Origin: Beroe ovata
Taxonomy: Eukaryota > Ctenophora > Nuda > Beroida > Beroidae
NCBI GenBank assembly: GCA_946803715.1
Contig: CAMPET010000176.1
Coordinates: 2,473 to 63,641 of the forward strand
Reading direction: 5' to 3'
Length of the DNA: 61,169 nucleotides
In this document: positions 13,401-28,400 of the stretch, piece by piece
Layout: each line of letters opens with the position of its first letter
How positions within the stretch are numbered: the first letter of the stretch is position 1
The notes under the pieces: model-generated
The model's input: only the letters and a program-made list of their open reading frames with translations
What the model was told of the DNA's origin: nothing
The model's database searches: none
Translations under genes and position numbers: made by a program

Positions 13401-16400
13401 TCCATCAGGTTTGTCAGCGAAATTAGAAAGTCAATCCGAGCTCAGTTTAAGTGAAGTTGATGCAGTTTACACTGTTGATGCCGCCTCGCAAGGTAAGTCT
13501 CTTTGATACCATCACTCATTGACGCCAGTGCTGATTGACACCACTCTCTTCTTGTCGTTAATCACTCTCTTTGCCGATGTCATTTTGCATTAAATGTACC
13601 TCCTCGACCCCAACCGATTGACACCACTCACTCTCAGCTGATTCGGGAGAATACTACGTTGTTGCTAACAACAGCTACGGATCAGAGACCAGTAGGGCAT
13701 TCCTCAAAGTTGTCAGAGGTAAATAAGAAATATTCCCCCTGTAGCCAGCTTTCTCTCCACGACCACCTTTTTTCATCGAGTAACCAACTTTAAAGTCTTG
13801 TCCTGTTAAGAAATGGCAAACCTGCTTATATTATTCTCTAACCACCGTACTACTCCCAATTACAGCGACTGAGCCGGCCCAGGTCAGCATCTTGGTGTCA
13901 GGTCCCGTGAGAGTTCTCCACGGTGACAGAGTTGTCATTCCTGTCCGGGTGTCAGGTGTTCCCAAACCTGCTATCGAGTGGAGTGGACCGAACGATAATG
14001 CCAAGGTAATCATACTACCGCATTCCTCTTTTTTCTGTTAGCAGTCATTTGAGGACTGATTTGAGGATTAGGTTTTTACTCAGCAATATCTTATGTATCA
14101 AGCCATGTCCAGCTAAAGATTCATAATTCTTACAGTTTGAGGTACAGCCGAATGGGACGCTGGTTATTCCCAAAGTCACTTACGATGACGAGGGAAAATA
14201 CACTGTCACCGTCACCAATAATGACACCGACACCGAGGCAATATCCGTGGTTATCGGTGAGTTGGGTGATTATATTCTGCCATGAAATGAACCTGTAAAA
14301 CATAAAAACATGAAGAATGAAAATCAATCTCTGACCTGATCAAATTTTCCCAGTTGGACGAGCACCTGAGATAGTGTCAATGACACCACTAGCAGACTCT
14401 ACAACGACTGTCCACCGTAATACCCCCTTGACAATCTCTGTGCGGGTAGCCGGATCACCGCTCCCTGCTGTCACATTGACAGGACCCCAGGGGCTTAGGA
14501 TCCCTGTCAGTATGTCCATGGGTATCGGAGAGAAGGATACTGTCGTAGGTGAGTGATCAGGGCTCATCTTACATTGAGCCCATTGAGACTTGATTTGAAC
14601 TCGGGTTTTTAGGGTGGAATGAGGAATACCCGGCTTTTGTAACGAATTTTCACTCCCCCATTTTCTCTCCTCTTCCTCTGATCTCATCTCCTAATTATCC
14701 CCCTCCAGGAAGTGCAGACATTGACACGTCACGACTAGAGAGTAGCGGCCAGTACACGGTCACTGCTACCAACATCCACGGTGAGACAGTTGAGAGGGTC
14801 AATGTTGTCATCTCATCGGATACCAGTCCTCCCAAGTTCAACTCCACCGTCCACACCCTGGTGCTCTACTATGGGCAATCTGGCACTGTCCAGCTAGGTA
14901 ATGTAAGGCCACCCCACTATCACTGGACCAAGAGATTGATAATCATCGGATTCCTGTAGCTTGTTGCTGAGCATTGTTTTTTCTCATATATCCTGTAATT
15001 GATCAGTTAATGTACGATCGCAGGATTGACGGGAAAGCCGATACCGAGGGTTACGATAGTCCAGCGTGAGAGTGACAATGTAGAGGTATCCGGTGATAGG
15101 GTCATTTTCACAGAGGTTGCCACCGAATCAGGTAAGCAGGCACATTGTAAAGTAGTGGACAGATATAGGGGCAGGATTACGTTGATACGGATACGATATG
15201 GGACTTTGGTAGGGGCATGTGGGTCGAGCACCGAGGGCAGATCAATAATTTGGATTTTCAAAGGATGGAGTTCATTTTATCTAAGATCGAGTTCGTATCG
15301 TATAGGGATCAACACTATTTCTCAAATTCAGGAGGAGTATACCGACTGGTTGCCGAGAACGAGGAAGGCAGGGACGAGGCAGTGATTGTGTTGGAAGTTT
15401 TGGGGAATTCTCCTGAGTTTGTCGCTACATTCCATAATCTCACACTCCCACACCTTACCACTCACACGCTTAGAGGTTCGCTAGGGATTGCCGGGCAACT
15501 ATTTTCAGGATAGCATGGGCATTAAATGGCTCATGATCCAAATTCCATGTCTCTCAATTTATCGCTTATTAATTAGCTCATTTCCAACAGTGTCTGCTGT
15601 CGGGCTTCCTGCCCCTACCATTTCCATCGCGAGGATCTCTGACGACAGGAAGACAGTCTTTACTCCACAGCTGTATATCAGTGGGACTACCTCAACTGCT
15701 TCTCTCACTCTGAGGAGTCCACGGGTAGGTGTCAACACTTATATTGACACCACTTCTTCTACTGGCGCTCATGTGAGGTTGCTGATCTAAACAATGCCCC
15801 AAACATAAACTATCTCAACGCATTTATCACGACCTAGGTGTCTGATAGTGGATGGTTTGTTGTCACGGCAACCAATGATTTCGGAGTTAATACTACTTCA
15901 GCTTACATCACCTTCACACCAGGTTAAGATTGTTTTGAATAACGCATCAGTTCTATAATAACCAACTGGTCTAACGTCAGTATAGGGACCAACAGGGCAT
16001 TCCTGATCTACCCACCCGATTCAATTCTCTTGATAATCACTAGTTGACTTTCAGTTTTCAAGCACCCAGAATTCGTTGCCAGCCTCGAGGGTGCAACTAT
16101 CAAGGAAGGATCCAGCCACCAGATATCATTTGCAGTTTCTGGTATGCTGTTAATTCACGATCGACTTTGCGCTTTGTAGTAATACCGCTCTACCACCTAC
16201 TGCACTCTCTCTTCTACAAAAGGCAGTGAATATCAATTATCCCGTACTAAATGCTCATATCCCGTAGGAATCCCCGAACCGAATGTCCGTCTTCTCAAAG
16301 ACGGAATCCCAGTTTCCGTGTACGATGTTCCGGATCCCGATCTCGGAACACGATACATCCACGATATAATCTCCGCCGCTCCATCGGACGCCGGACTCTA

Positions 16401-19400
16401 CACGGCCGTCATCTCCAACGAGCACGGGAAGGAAGAATCGAGCGCTCAGATCTACGTGACACCGCACTACGGTACCCCGACATTCACACAAACACCCCTG
16501 GATGTAACGTTACCAAAGGGTAGCGACTACGTGATCCTGGCCCTGGTTATGACGAGCGGGGGCAGACCCGAGGTGTACGTGACCGATGAGGAGGGGGCTG
16601 TGGTGGTAGGAGGAGTAACGAGGAGTGCAGGTGGAAATAGCTGGAGATTCACTCTGCTCCTGTCTGATGTTCAGGTGAGATGGGAATTGACTAAGTGGTG
16701 GTTTGTGGGAATATTCCCGTGTTTTCTGCTACGAAATCATAGATCATGGATTCTGGAGTTTTCTTGAAGTTGAAACGCTACTATAGAACCTCAATCTGTT
16801 TTCTCTCATCTCACAGGAAGCGGACGAGGGACACTACACTCTCAATGCTCGAGTCAGTGAGGGATCCCCGGTCACCCAACACAGCTTCCATATCCGGGTG
16901 ATGTCGTACAGCACCGATATCCCCTTCACCTCACCTCCAACTCTGGAAACCCCTGAAAATCGGCGAGAAGATACACGTGAGTGTCAAACTGAAATTTGGG
17001 AATTTTAGATTTTGCAGAGCTGAGTTAAGGCCACTATGAGGACGTTACATCCCTACCAACTGGTTCATAACAGCTTGCCTCAAGATTATGTCACTTGTGG
17101 AATGAAACTCTGATTCCCATCACCATTCCTCAGGATTGAGGATCATTGACCCACTTCCTGAGACCACTCTCATAGTTCCTAGCAGAGACCTCGTGTTATT
17201 AGTGTCCGCATCGGGAAATGTCGAAGTAGGAGATATCATCGTAACGCTGTCCCACGCATGGAAGTCGATTAACATCGCTCTGAACGACCACATCACATAC
17301 ACGGTGTTGCCCGATGGATGGGTCGATGACGAGGCTCAGGAAGTGAAGAAGTGGCTGATTCAGGTCACCCTCCCCTACACCCAAGCACCACAGTCTGGCG
17401 ACCTTGTTCTAAGGATCATGGATAGCTGGAGCAGTGACATTACCTCCACGGGGCTGATATTCGACCAGGAGGCAACTGTAGGTGATGATCCCTACTTTGA
17501 TCCCAAACCAGAACCTGTGATCGAGGCCAAGGAGGGGGATGATGTGTTTGTGAACGTAGGGGTTCGAGGAACCGATCCGATTGAGGTTAGTAGTTCTTCG
17601 CAAAATCGAGTACAGTTCCAAGAAACATTTTGAGTACAGTCCCAAGGACTGTAGTGAGCCTAAACTTGTATCTCCTCTCTCTATACAATCTAACATAATT
17701 TTCCCTAGGTTCAATGGTCCAAACTGGACGATGACACCTCTGCTGACATCACTGCTGATGAGCGGATAACTCTACACAAGAACGGAAGTATATCCATCCT
17801 CGATATTCGACCAGAGGATGCCGGCCTGTATAGAGTGAGGATAGTGAACCCAGTTGGCAGTGAGGCTGTTTTGGTCGATATCCGAGTCGAGCCCAAAGAC
17901 GAAGAGAAGTCACGTGAGTTGTCATCAGATATCCTAGCGCTCAGATAATTAGCGTGTTCTTTCGGAAACTGAGCAATTGGTTTATATCAGAGACCGGGAT
18001 CACTGACCTGTGTTTTTAACTATACAGTCCCGGATAAAGTCTAATTGAAATTCTATCCTGGTGTAACATTTTCAGCGCTTGTTATCGTGTCACCTCTGCC
18101 CGGAGAAACTGTACTCAAACCTGAGGAGGACCTATCACTCAGTATAACTCTTCTCTCCACCGCTGAAAGTGAAAATGAAATCACTGTGTCCCTGGGACAT
18201 TCCTCCCGGGGAGAACACGAGGACATGACCAACTTCATATCTTACAAACTGGAGAAGGAGGATGGTGTAGAGGACGAAAGTGGACGGTATCTCTGGAGAC
18301 TGGACGTTACCCTGCCCCACCCATACTCCCAGTCATCTGGTGATGTGGTACTCAGTGTGGGAGATGGACACAGTGGGGATATAACCACCACACAACTCGT
18401 GATACACGAGGATACACTCCCCTACTTTGATCCTATCCCACGCTCAGTGGACGTCTACACGGGTGATGATGTTTTCATCAACGCTGGTGTAGCTGGACCA
18501 GGACCTATCAGAGTCAGTTTTCCTCAGGAATCTTGAAATCAGACATTGAAAGTTATCTTCATTGTGCAGTTGCCCGATAACCCATAATCCTCAGATTCGG
18601 TGGTTCAGATTTGATGACGGCTACATAGAACTGTCCAAATTCCCGGAGAAATACACAATTCACGACAATAGTAGTCTCTCGATTCCCAACATAGATGTGG
18701 ATGACGAAGGCACCTATGTTGTCCAGATTTCCAATCCTGAGGGATCAGTCGCAGAGTTTCTGGAGATAGCAGTTCATGAGAGATCAGGTTTGTGTCAAAA
18801 TTTACACTCATATTGCTGCTCTTCCAACACCAATTCATCATGACATCATTTTTTATGTTAGTTATCGCTGTTCTGATCGATAGTTTCATAATTTTCTCAT
18901 GGCATCTCATTTCAGATCTCGTCATTGTTGAGAGACTTCCCGAAACAACTTATCTCGAACCCGGCAATGATCTGAACATGGGCGTGACCCTGAACTCCAG
19001 CATCCGAAACAAAGACGACCTCACCATCTCACTGGGTCACTCCTCACGGGGAATTTACGAGGACATCACTGATCACGTGACATTCACACTCACACAAATT
19101 CCTGAGGAAGGAGACAAGGAGGATGATGATGCACGATATTGGGCACTGAACGTGACCCTGCCACACCCTCACTCGCAAGCGTCGGGAGACCTAACTCTGA
19201 GTGTGGGAGATAGTCACAGTGGTGATATCACTACCACACAACTTATCGTAGTGACACAGGAAGATGACACGAGTCCATTCCTTGATCCCGTGCCGAGATC
19301 AGTTGATGCACAGCCCGGTGATGATGTGTTCGTCAACGCAGACGCCAAGGGACCAGGCCCAATCGATGTTAGTTCCTGCCATAAAATGAGACATAAAATG

Positions 19401-22400
19401 AAAGAATCAAGGGTGAAATGTTCTGTTTTGGTTGTGACACAAATTTGTATATTGATCAATTTTCCATCAGATTCGTTGGTACAAGACCTCACCTGACTCT
19501 ACTGACTTCACGGAGATTGAACCTGACGATAGATTCACGATATATCCCAATGGGAGTCTGGCTATCGGAGACATCGCCGAGGAAGATGGCGGGAAATACC
19601 TACTCGAAGTTTCCAATAAAGATGGAAGTACAACCGCAGAAATATTCATCAACGTCTTTGACAAGCTCAACGGTTAGTTTTTAGTGACACATGGATTTAC
19701 ATTTGCTGGCGGTTTTCCAGTTGCTTTCCATCTAGTTTGAATGAGATCAGTCAATAGAAGAAAGCGAGTCAGCCAAAGATATCGAGATATAATCATGTAA
19801 TTGACATACTTTCCCCAGATATCTCCATCATCATCCCGCTTCCTGAGACAGTATACATTTCCCGCGATGAACAATTCCTGAAGATGAACATCACGGTGTC
19901 AAGTGATGACACCACCTCCTCAGAAGACATCTCCCTCTCCCTCATACCACGGGGTTATGAACACCACTTCACTGACCGCATGTCCTACACGATCCGTGAG
20001 AGAGCCAGCACGGTCGAGGGTGTCAAGATGTGGTCGATCGACATCACGCTGCCCTTCAGCACTGCACAGTTCGGTGGAGAATTGACGCTCGGTGTCAAGG
20101 ATGCTCATAGCAGTGACACCACTTCTACTCGGATCATTGTCGGACATAGGGATCTCTACTTTGATCCTGTACCCAGTAATGTGTTTGTGTTTGTCGGTGA
20201 AGATGTTATGATCGACACACAAGTCAAGGGAGCCACCAAGGTACGCCGATGACTTGGTTACAAGATACCATCCATGTTACTACCATGTTATGAATTTGCG
20301 GTTGAACTCTTCCCCCTCCATCCCCAGGTTCAGTGGTTCAGGACCGGTGAGATGTCTTTACAAATTGAAATAGTGAGCGGTGAAAAGTTTACGGTTCATT
20401 CTAACGGAAGCCTGAGCCTACACGACGCTCAACAGGAGGATGATACCAGTTACAAGGTCATCATATCGGATGATGACGGAAATGTGGCTGAGTCCAATGT
20501 CATCATCCGTGTCCTGGAGCAGCCTGGTGAGCAATGGACTTTCTCTTGAAGCTTCTATAAGTAGTCGTGAATTTCGTTGACAACCCTTTGCATTTAATCA
20601 TGGTTTTGATTTGCTACTTATATTTCCAGACTTGCTCATCATCAGACCACTTGCTGAAGAAACAACCATTGTCTTTGGCAAGCGTTTGGACCTGAACATC
20701 ACCGTTTTGACCAGCATAGCGACCACCAAGTCCGACTTGACCCTCTCACTCGGACATTCCCTGAGGGGTGTCTATAGTGACATTACCCCGCGATACTTCA
20801 CCTACAAGATATCAGAGGGTGATGAGTTTCTCTACGGATCGGGAAAAACCACATGGATAATCGAGATGGAGCTATCCTACCCCTCCTTTAGTGAGGATAA
20901 CATCGGACATATCATAGTTAGTGTGGGTGACAGGTATAGCGGAGCTATAACCAGTACCAGACTGGTAACTGATGAGGTGGTACGGGACTTGGAGGTACCA
21001 TCCATCACGGTACCATCTACCGTTAGGGTGGACCATGGTGAGGATGTATTCGTCGATGTGGAGGTGTTTGGATCCCTGCCAATCAAGGTAAGATCCATAT
21101 TTTATAGTTTGACATTCCATGAAATTTCAATGATTGTGTAAACCCTGTTGTTCAATGATAAGTTTGATATCAGTTTCTCGGTCGGTTAAGCTTTGTAGAT
21201 TCTGGCTCAGTTTGGACTATTCATATCTATTCTCCCATCAGATTATCTGGTTCAAGAGAGAACAGGAGCTCCTAACATACGCGTACGAAGTTGTCGACAA
21301 TGATGAAAAGATAACAATTCATCCCAATGGAAGTCTCACGATCATGGACCCTGATCAAGGTTCAAATGGACTTTACAGAGTTGTGGCATCTAATAGTGCT
21401 GGGTCCGATTTCAAAGAAGTTGATATCTCTGTGGCCCCAAAAGAAGAACCGAGAATTGGTAAGTTGTTTGCTCCCTTTGCTTGATACACCTAGTTACTGT
21501 CATTTTCTGGCCTCGTCCTTATCAAAACACACTCACACACCAGGTTTCGCTATCGTGGAGCCTCTCCCAGAAGTGATTAATCTGTTGCCCGGTGACGACC
21601 TATCAATGAGTATCATAGTGACTGCTGGTGCTGCATATCCTGCCGAAAGTACCATCACACTCTACCGACAGTCCGATACCAGGGAGAAGTTGGATCGTCA
21701 CATGATCTATGAGATCCGTACCATAGCGGAGCCTCAGCCTGGTATTGCGGGCACATTCGAGATTAACATCGTCGTGCCGTATCCACACTCCCAATCCTCG
21801 GGACTGCTCAGTCTGGAAGTTAGTGACGAGGTTGTGTATGAAACAACAGAGTCCACACTTGTGGTGGGCAGAGAGGGCGACGACGTGGCTCCATACTTCG
21901 ACCCGCTCCCGAAATCTGTGAAGTTATTCGTGGGAAATGATGTTCTCATTTCAACAGTTGCTAAGGGTTCTGCTCCCATAGAGGTTCGGATCAAGATTCA
22001 TACCAATCTTATGTTCACCTAAGTAGAAACTATACATTCTATTCACTCTTCCCTCTAACAGGTGACGTGGCTGAAAGAGAAGCCTGGTTCTAACCTCTAC
22101 GTGCCCATAACGGGTGATGCACACTTTGAGATTCGCCCGGAGGGCAGTCTCCAGATAACAGATCCCCAGGAGGTGCACAGTGGAGTTTACATTGCTCAGC
22201 TGTCCAATGATTTCGGAACTAAGTCTGTCATGCTAAACGTGGATGTTTTCACACGGGCAGGTACACATAACGAGAGTTGTGTTCGTTAGGTTGCTGTGTT
22301 TTCACACTCATTTTGATTCAACGATTCCTCTGGAACCTCTCTCACATCAGCTCATTCCAGATATCGAGATAACAGAGCCACTTCCCGCAACCACATACCA

Positions 22401-25400
22401 TGAGCCGGGACAAGACCTCAGACTGAGCGTTACCGTGCTTGCTACGATCACATCCTCAGATGAGATAACAGTTGCTGTACAACGGACAAAATTCCCACCC
22501 CTCGATATGATGAACGATGAAATATCCGCTCACATGGAGTATTCCGTTACCGAAGTCGAGGATGGTGGAAAAACTTGGCGGGTCGATGCCACGATCCCGC
22601 ATCCCTATTCCCAGCTATCGGCAAACTACACACTGAGGATAGGTGATGGTCACAGCGAGGATTCCACTACAACGAGTGTAGTTGTACGAGGAGGAGAGAC
22701 TGTGATTGAGGAGGAGGAAAAGGAGGGTGGGGTTCCGACCTTCGATCCGGTTCCTGTTGATGTGGAGGCTCGTCCGGGCGATGATGTGGTTATTGATGTC
22801 GGAGTCAAGGGCGAACTGCCTATAGAGGTAACGTTGGGTTTTTGACTTCAGTTTTCCCAGTTTCTGTGGAATATTAGGTCACAGAATATATTTCATTGCA
22901 ATTCTCTAGTCTACACGTAACGTGCGGTCAGGTTACTTGGTACAAGACAATACCTGATACTGATGATGGCAAGGATGGTGATAGAGAGAAGATTGTGGAT
23001 GATGGGGAGAAGTTTATCATCTCCCCCGAAGGGAGCCTCACTATTCTGGATATAACACCTGAGCAGGGTGGTAATTATGTGGTGGAAATCTCGAACGATG
23101 AAGGAAGTGTGGCTGCTGAAGTTGATGTCGATGTTATCATACTCATAGGTAGGGAAAGTTGTGATTGACGGGCGTAAAATAGACAAAATAGACCAGTCCA
23201 GATTTTTAGAAATGAATATTTTGTAGAACGCTGTTATTGTCGGCCGAGCAATGTCTGCTATGCAGTTCCGGAATTAACCCTTGACGCTCACGTTAATCTT
23301 CAGATATTGTCGAAGGACTGCCACCGCTAATGAATCTCGAGCAGAATCAACACCTGAACATGACCATAACCGTGGAATCCGGTGCTATTTCCCCCGACGA
23401 GTTGACACTCACCCTCCACCGTGATTCAGACGACGGTGTCAAGGATGAAGACGTGACACCGTATCTCACCTACTCAGCGATGAAGAGAGAGGATGGGTTG
23501 TGGGTGATCAGCACATCATTCCTAACTCCCTACAACCAGATACCCGGAGAACTGACGCTCGGAGTGAGGAATAAGCACGGACGTGACTCCACGACAACCC
23601 GGGCTCTGATGATGGATGGGAAGAGTAGTGTTCCGTTTTTCAACCCCCGACCAGAGTCTGTGGTGGTCCAAGTTGGTGATACCGTCACCATAAACTGTCG
23701 AGCAAGGGGGTCCCAGCCTTTCGAAGTGAGTTTTAGGATCACGCGTGTCCGGTAACGCATGCAAAGGGAGATATAACAACGGGTGATCTCACATTTGAAC
23801 TAAATGAATAAATTTCCTGAAATTGTATCTGTGAACAATCCCTTGCAGATCGAATGGACTAAGGTGTTAGCACCTCAAGATAACAGATACGTGATTAGTA
23901 ACGTGATCTATGGAGAAAATGAAAGGCAGACAAAATACACGCTCCATCCCGAGGGTAGCCTCACTATCGCCGATGTCCAAACTGAAGATGGTGGCACCTA
24001 CCACGTGCGGGTGACTGATAAATACGGCAACGTGGTTGAAGATTTTGTCAACGTGACTGTCATACTGGACACACGTGAGTAGCAGGGAGTAGGGGGAGCA
24101 GCAGTAGGGGGAAGCAGGGAGTAGGGGGGAAGTAGCAGGGTGTTTGGGTCTGGGGAAGTTAGTTTGGTCTAGTTTCAAGAGGGTAGCACGCGTTTCAAAT
24201 CGTCCTTTCATCGTTCCTTATCATTAAAATGATCTCATGTTCCACGTCTCAGAATTCGTCATCGTGAAGCTCCTTCCGGATGAAACGACGTGGAAACTCG
24301 GCAAGCCTCTTTATATGGACATCACAATCTCCGCAAACATCAGAGACGTTGATGATCTGACCCTCTCCCTCGGTCACTCTGCCCTCGGGGAATATGAAGA
24401 CATTACCGACAATCTCACCTATGAGTTGACGATGGTTCCATTATCTGAGTCAGACGCGGGGAATCAGACCTGGGTTGTAGAGATGGTCCTGTCCCCCCAT
24501 GACTTCACTGAAGACACCACGGGGCACCTGATTCTGAGTATTGGAGATGAGTTGAGCGGCGGTATCACCACGACAAAACTTGTCCAGAATGAGGAGGATG
24601 ACGATGAGGATGGTGGGGTGGTAACCAAACCATTCCTAGATCCGAAACCAGGCGATGTTACAGCTAGACCGAATGAGGATGTTTTGATTGATATCAATGC
24701 TAAGGGATCACAGCCGATCGAGGTGAGATCATAATCTTGATAATATCCTCAATCCAGCTCTCGATTAATTACAGTAGCTTGAATGAACCCCATTTCAATC
24801 CTCAACTTCAGCTAACGCGAGCAAATGTATTACCCTCAGATCACGTGGTATAAGTCTACTCCAGTGACTGGTGTATTCCTCGAACTGGTTGATGATGACA
24901 AGTTCACTGTTTACCCCAACGGAACCCTGCTCATTCACGACGTACAAGAGTCTGATGAGGGAACATACAGGATAGAGCTGAGTAATGATGGAGGTGTTGT
25001 TTCGCATGAGGTCGCGGTTGATGTGCTCCAGAAATCAGGTTTGACCCTTGTAGTGTTCTTCGTTACTCAAGGAAACATTGAAAACTGCCATTATCTTGAC
25101 ACTAGATAACGACAGTTTGATTCACACGCAAGACAATGATATGACAATACTTTTCAGTTCTGGTGATCGTGAGACCACTTCCTCAAGAGACACAAATCTC
25201 GCCCGGAGATTCTCTCGATGGAAACATCACAGTTAACGCCAGTATATCCCATGAGGACGAACTGACACTCGCTCTTGGCATATCATCAAAGGGAGTCTAC
25301 GAGGACGTCACTGAACATACAACCTTCACCATCACCAAGATCGGTGACATGACGGAGTTGATGTGGGGCATAGAGTTCACCCTGCCCCACCCATACTCCC

Positions 25401-28400
25401 AGTCATCTGGTGATGTGGTACTCAGTGTGGGAGATGGACACAGTGGGGATATAACCACCACACAACTCGTGATACACGAGGATACACTCCCCTACTTTGA
25501 TCCTATCCCACGCTCAGTGGACGTCTACACGGGTGATGATGTTTTCATCGACGCTGGTGTAGCTGGACCTGGACCTATCACTGTGAGTATATATTCTATT
25601 TTTACCAATTCAGGAAATTGGTTCATCTTGCCTGTCATTGATGACATCTGACGGAATCGAGCTATTCTCTGACACAATGTTCAATTCAGATACGATGGTT
25701 CAAACAAGATCCAGAATCTGGAGTCCACACAGACATTCCCGACAAGTTTGAGACTCACTCCAATGGTAGTCTGGGTATTCCCGATGTCCAGAAACAAGAT
25801 AACGGAACATATGTGATCGAGATCTCTAACGAGAATGGTGTCGAGACCGCTGAGGTTCACATTGTTGTGAAGCACAGAACAGGTACAGATCTCTTGCTAA
25901 CAGTTCCTGAAATTTTGACCTCAAAAACCCTCCAAATTGCAAGAAAGGTTTCTCTTTCCATGACAACACTGATGATGGGAATTTTCTCTTCAGATTTGAT
26001 CATTACCCGGCCACTCCCAACCGAAATCAAACTGTCTCCGGGAACGGACCTGGACATGGACATCACAATATCTGCCAGCATATCGAGCGGGAGAGATATA
26101 ATCCTGTCCCTGGGAAGATCGTCCAAGGGGGTGTACACCGATCTGACAGACCATGTGACATACAATGTGACAAAAGTGTCAGAGCAGGAGGAGCTGAGCT
26201 GGGATATCAGCGTGACATTGCACCACCCACACTGTCAAGGAAGTGGCAGTCTAACACTGAGTGTGGGTGACAGCCACAGTGGAGACATCACGTCTACCCG
26301 TGTTGTCATTGAGAGAGAGGGGGAAGAGGGGGAAGGAGGACCATTCCTTGATCCTGCCCCGACATCGGTAACTGTCACCCCTGGGGATGATGTTCTCATT
26401 GATACTGCTGTGGTTGCTTCAACTCCCTTCAAAGTGAGTTGTTCATTTCTCATTGGCACGATAGAAATATTGCAGTTCATATTCTAGAACAAATGTCGTC
26501 ACAAAGTTCCCCCCCTCTCAGCTAAAGTGGTTTACTATCAATCCCGAATCCGAGGAGAAGCAGGAGATCGAGGATGACTCCATCTTTACCCTTCATCCAA
26601 ATGGGAGTCTGGGAATCAGTGGTATACAGAGTGAGAATGAGGGCACCTATGTGCTGGAGGTCTCGGACAAAGAGGGAAACACTTCAGCAGAAGTGGTTGT
26701 GAGCGTGCTGGAACATCAAATAGGTTTGTTCTTCATCTTATTTGTCTGTAAATGCCAAGTCTCTGTCCTCGAATCGTGATCGACCTCTTATCCTCCTTTT
26801 TTCAGATCTAGAAATTCTAGAGCCTCTTCCAGATGAGATTACTCTTTCGCCTGGAGAAGACCTCAACATGGCAATAAGGATATCATCATCAATGACGGAC
26901 TCTGATGATATTTCAGTATCTCTCAGACACTTCTCGAGAGGAGGAAAACAGGGAGACCTCACGGATTTCCTCAGATACGATGTTTCTGAATACACTGACA
27001 ATGAGATGGAATATGAAAAGACACGAGAGTGGCAGATAGATCTGTCGCTTCCTCACCCCTACTCACAAGCATCCGGTGATGTCACTGTGACAGTTTCTGA
27101 CAGTCACAGCAGTGATTCCACCACGACACGTGTCATTGTTGTACAGGAAGAAGATGACAGTGCTCCATTCTTCGATCCGGCCCCTAGTTCAGTTACAGGA
27201 TACGTGGGTGAAGATGTCATCATTGAGACTGCGGTTAAGGGCGGTGATCCTATCGAGGTCAGTGCAAGATGTTGCTCAGTCACAGTGCAGTTTGTTTTCT
27301 CAATGATCATTTTATTGCCTTCTAGAATTATAGAAAGTCTAACTTAGTTTTCCCCTCAGACCACATGGTACAAACAGGATCCCAATACTCTTGAGTACAC
27401 GGAGATAGATAGTCAGGATGACATGTTCACGATACATCCCAATGGAAGTTTGAGTATCACTGATGTCGTTGAGGAGGATGAGGGAATTTACAAAATAGAG
27501 GTTGTTAACAGCGCTGGTTCTACGTCTGAGGAAGTTGAAGTTGAGCTTATGAGTCGAGATCGTGAGTTTTTTATGACTAAATCCTTTGAACTTATATCCA
27601 CTCCTCAAAGTGATGAGAAATCTGTCTAATTCAAGGTATCTGAGGTCTTTTCACCAAGTTAACTAGAAAATCTCGTCCCTCAGCGCTTGTAATAGTGGAT
27701 CCACTTCCAAAGACCACGCCCGTTGCGAAACCCCACGACATCTTCATGAGAGTAACCGTATCCACCGGTATACTCAGTGGTGATGAATTGACTCTATCAC
27801 TGGGACACTCCCTTATGGGAGTGTACGAGGACATCACAGACCATCTCGAGTACAGGGTATCTGAGCGGATACCTGATGATGAAGCTGATGATGAGGGTGA
27901 AAAGCTGTGGACAATCTACATGACCGTACCGTACATCTTCTCTGAGGATCTGGGTCATCTGATCCTGAGTGTCGGAGACAGCCATAGTGGTGCCATTACC
28001 ACAACGAGACTCGAGGAGGGAGAGGAGAGGGTGGAGATGCCGTATTTCGATCCGGTTCCATCGGATGTTAGAGTCCTACCAGGAGATGATGTTCTGATCA
28101 ATGCATCAGTTGCTGGATCACGTCCTCTAGAGGTAGGCGCGCATTAGGATCCGAATTCGACAACTTGCTCAACAAATGTTGACACCACAGCTGTTTCACT
28201 TGTATTAACCTCTACAGGTGTTCTGGTATAAGTTGGGCGATGATGACACCTCTGACGTCACTGTCATCCCGACCAATGACAAGTACACTGTCCACGGGAA
28301 CGGAAGTCTCACTGTACACGACTTCAAGGAGGAAGACGACGGAGGAGTGTACAGAGTCGTTGCCACTAATATCGCTGGGGAAACTGTTGTCGAGGTCAAA

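Noticed and set aside
20881-23148. Frame-shifted plus-strand shadows extending array exons into introns
   Set aside because: Their extra residues begin at good GT donors and end at the acceptors; the exon boundaries give consistent phases in every unit.
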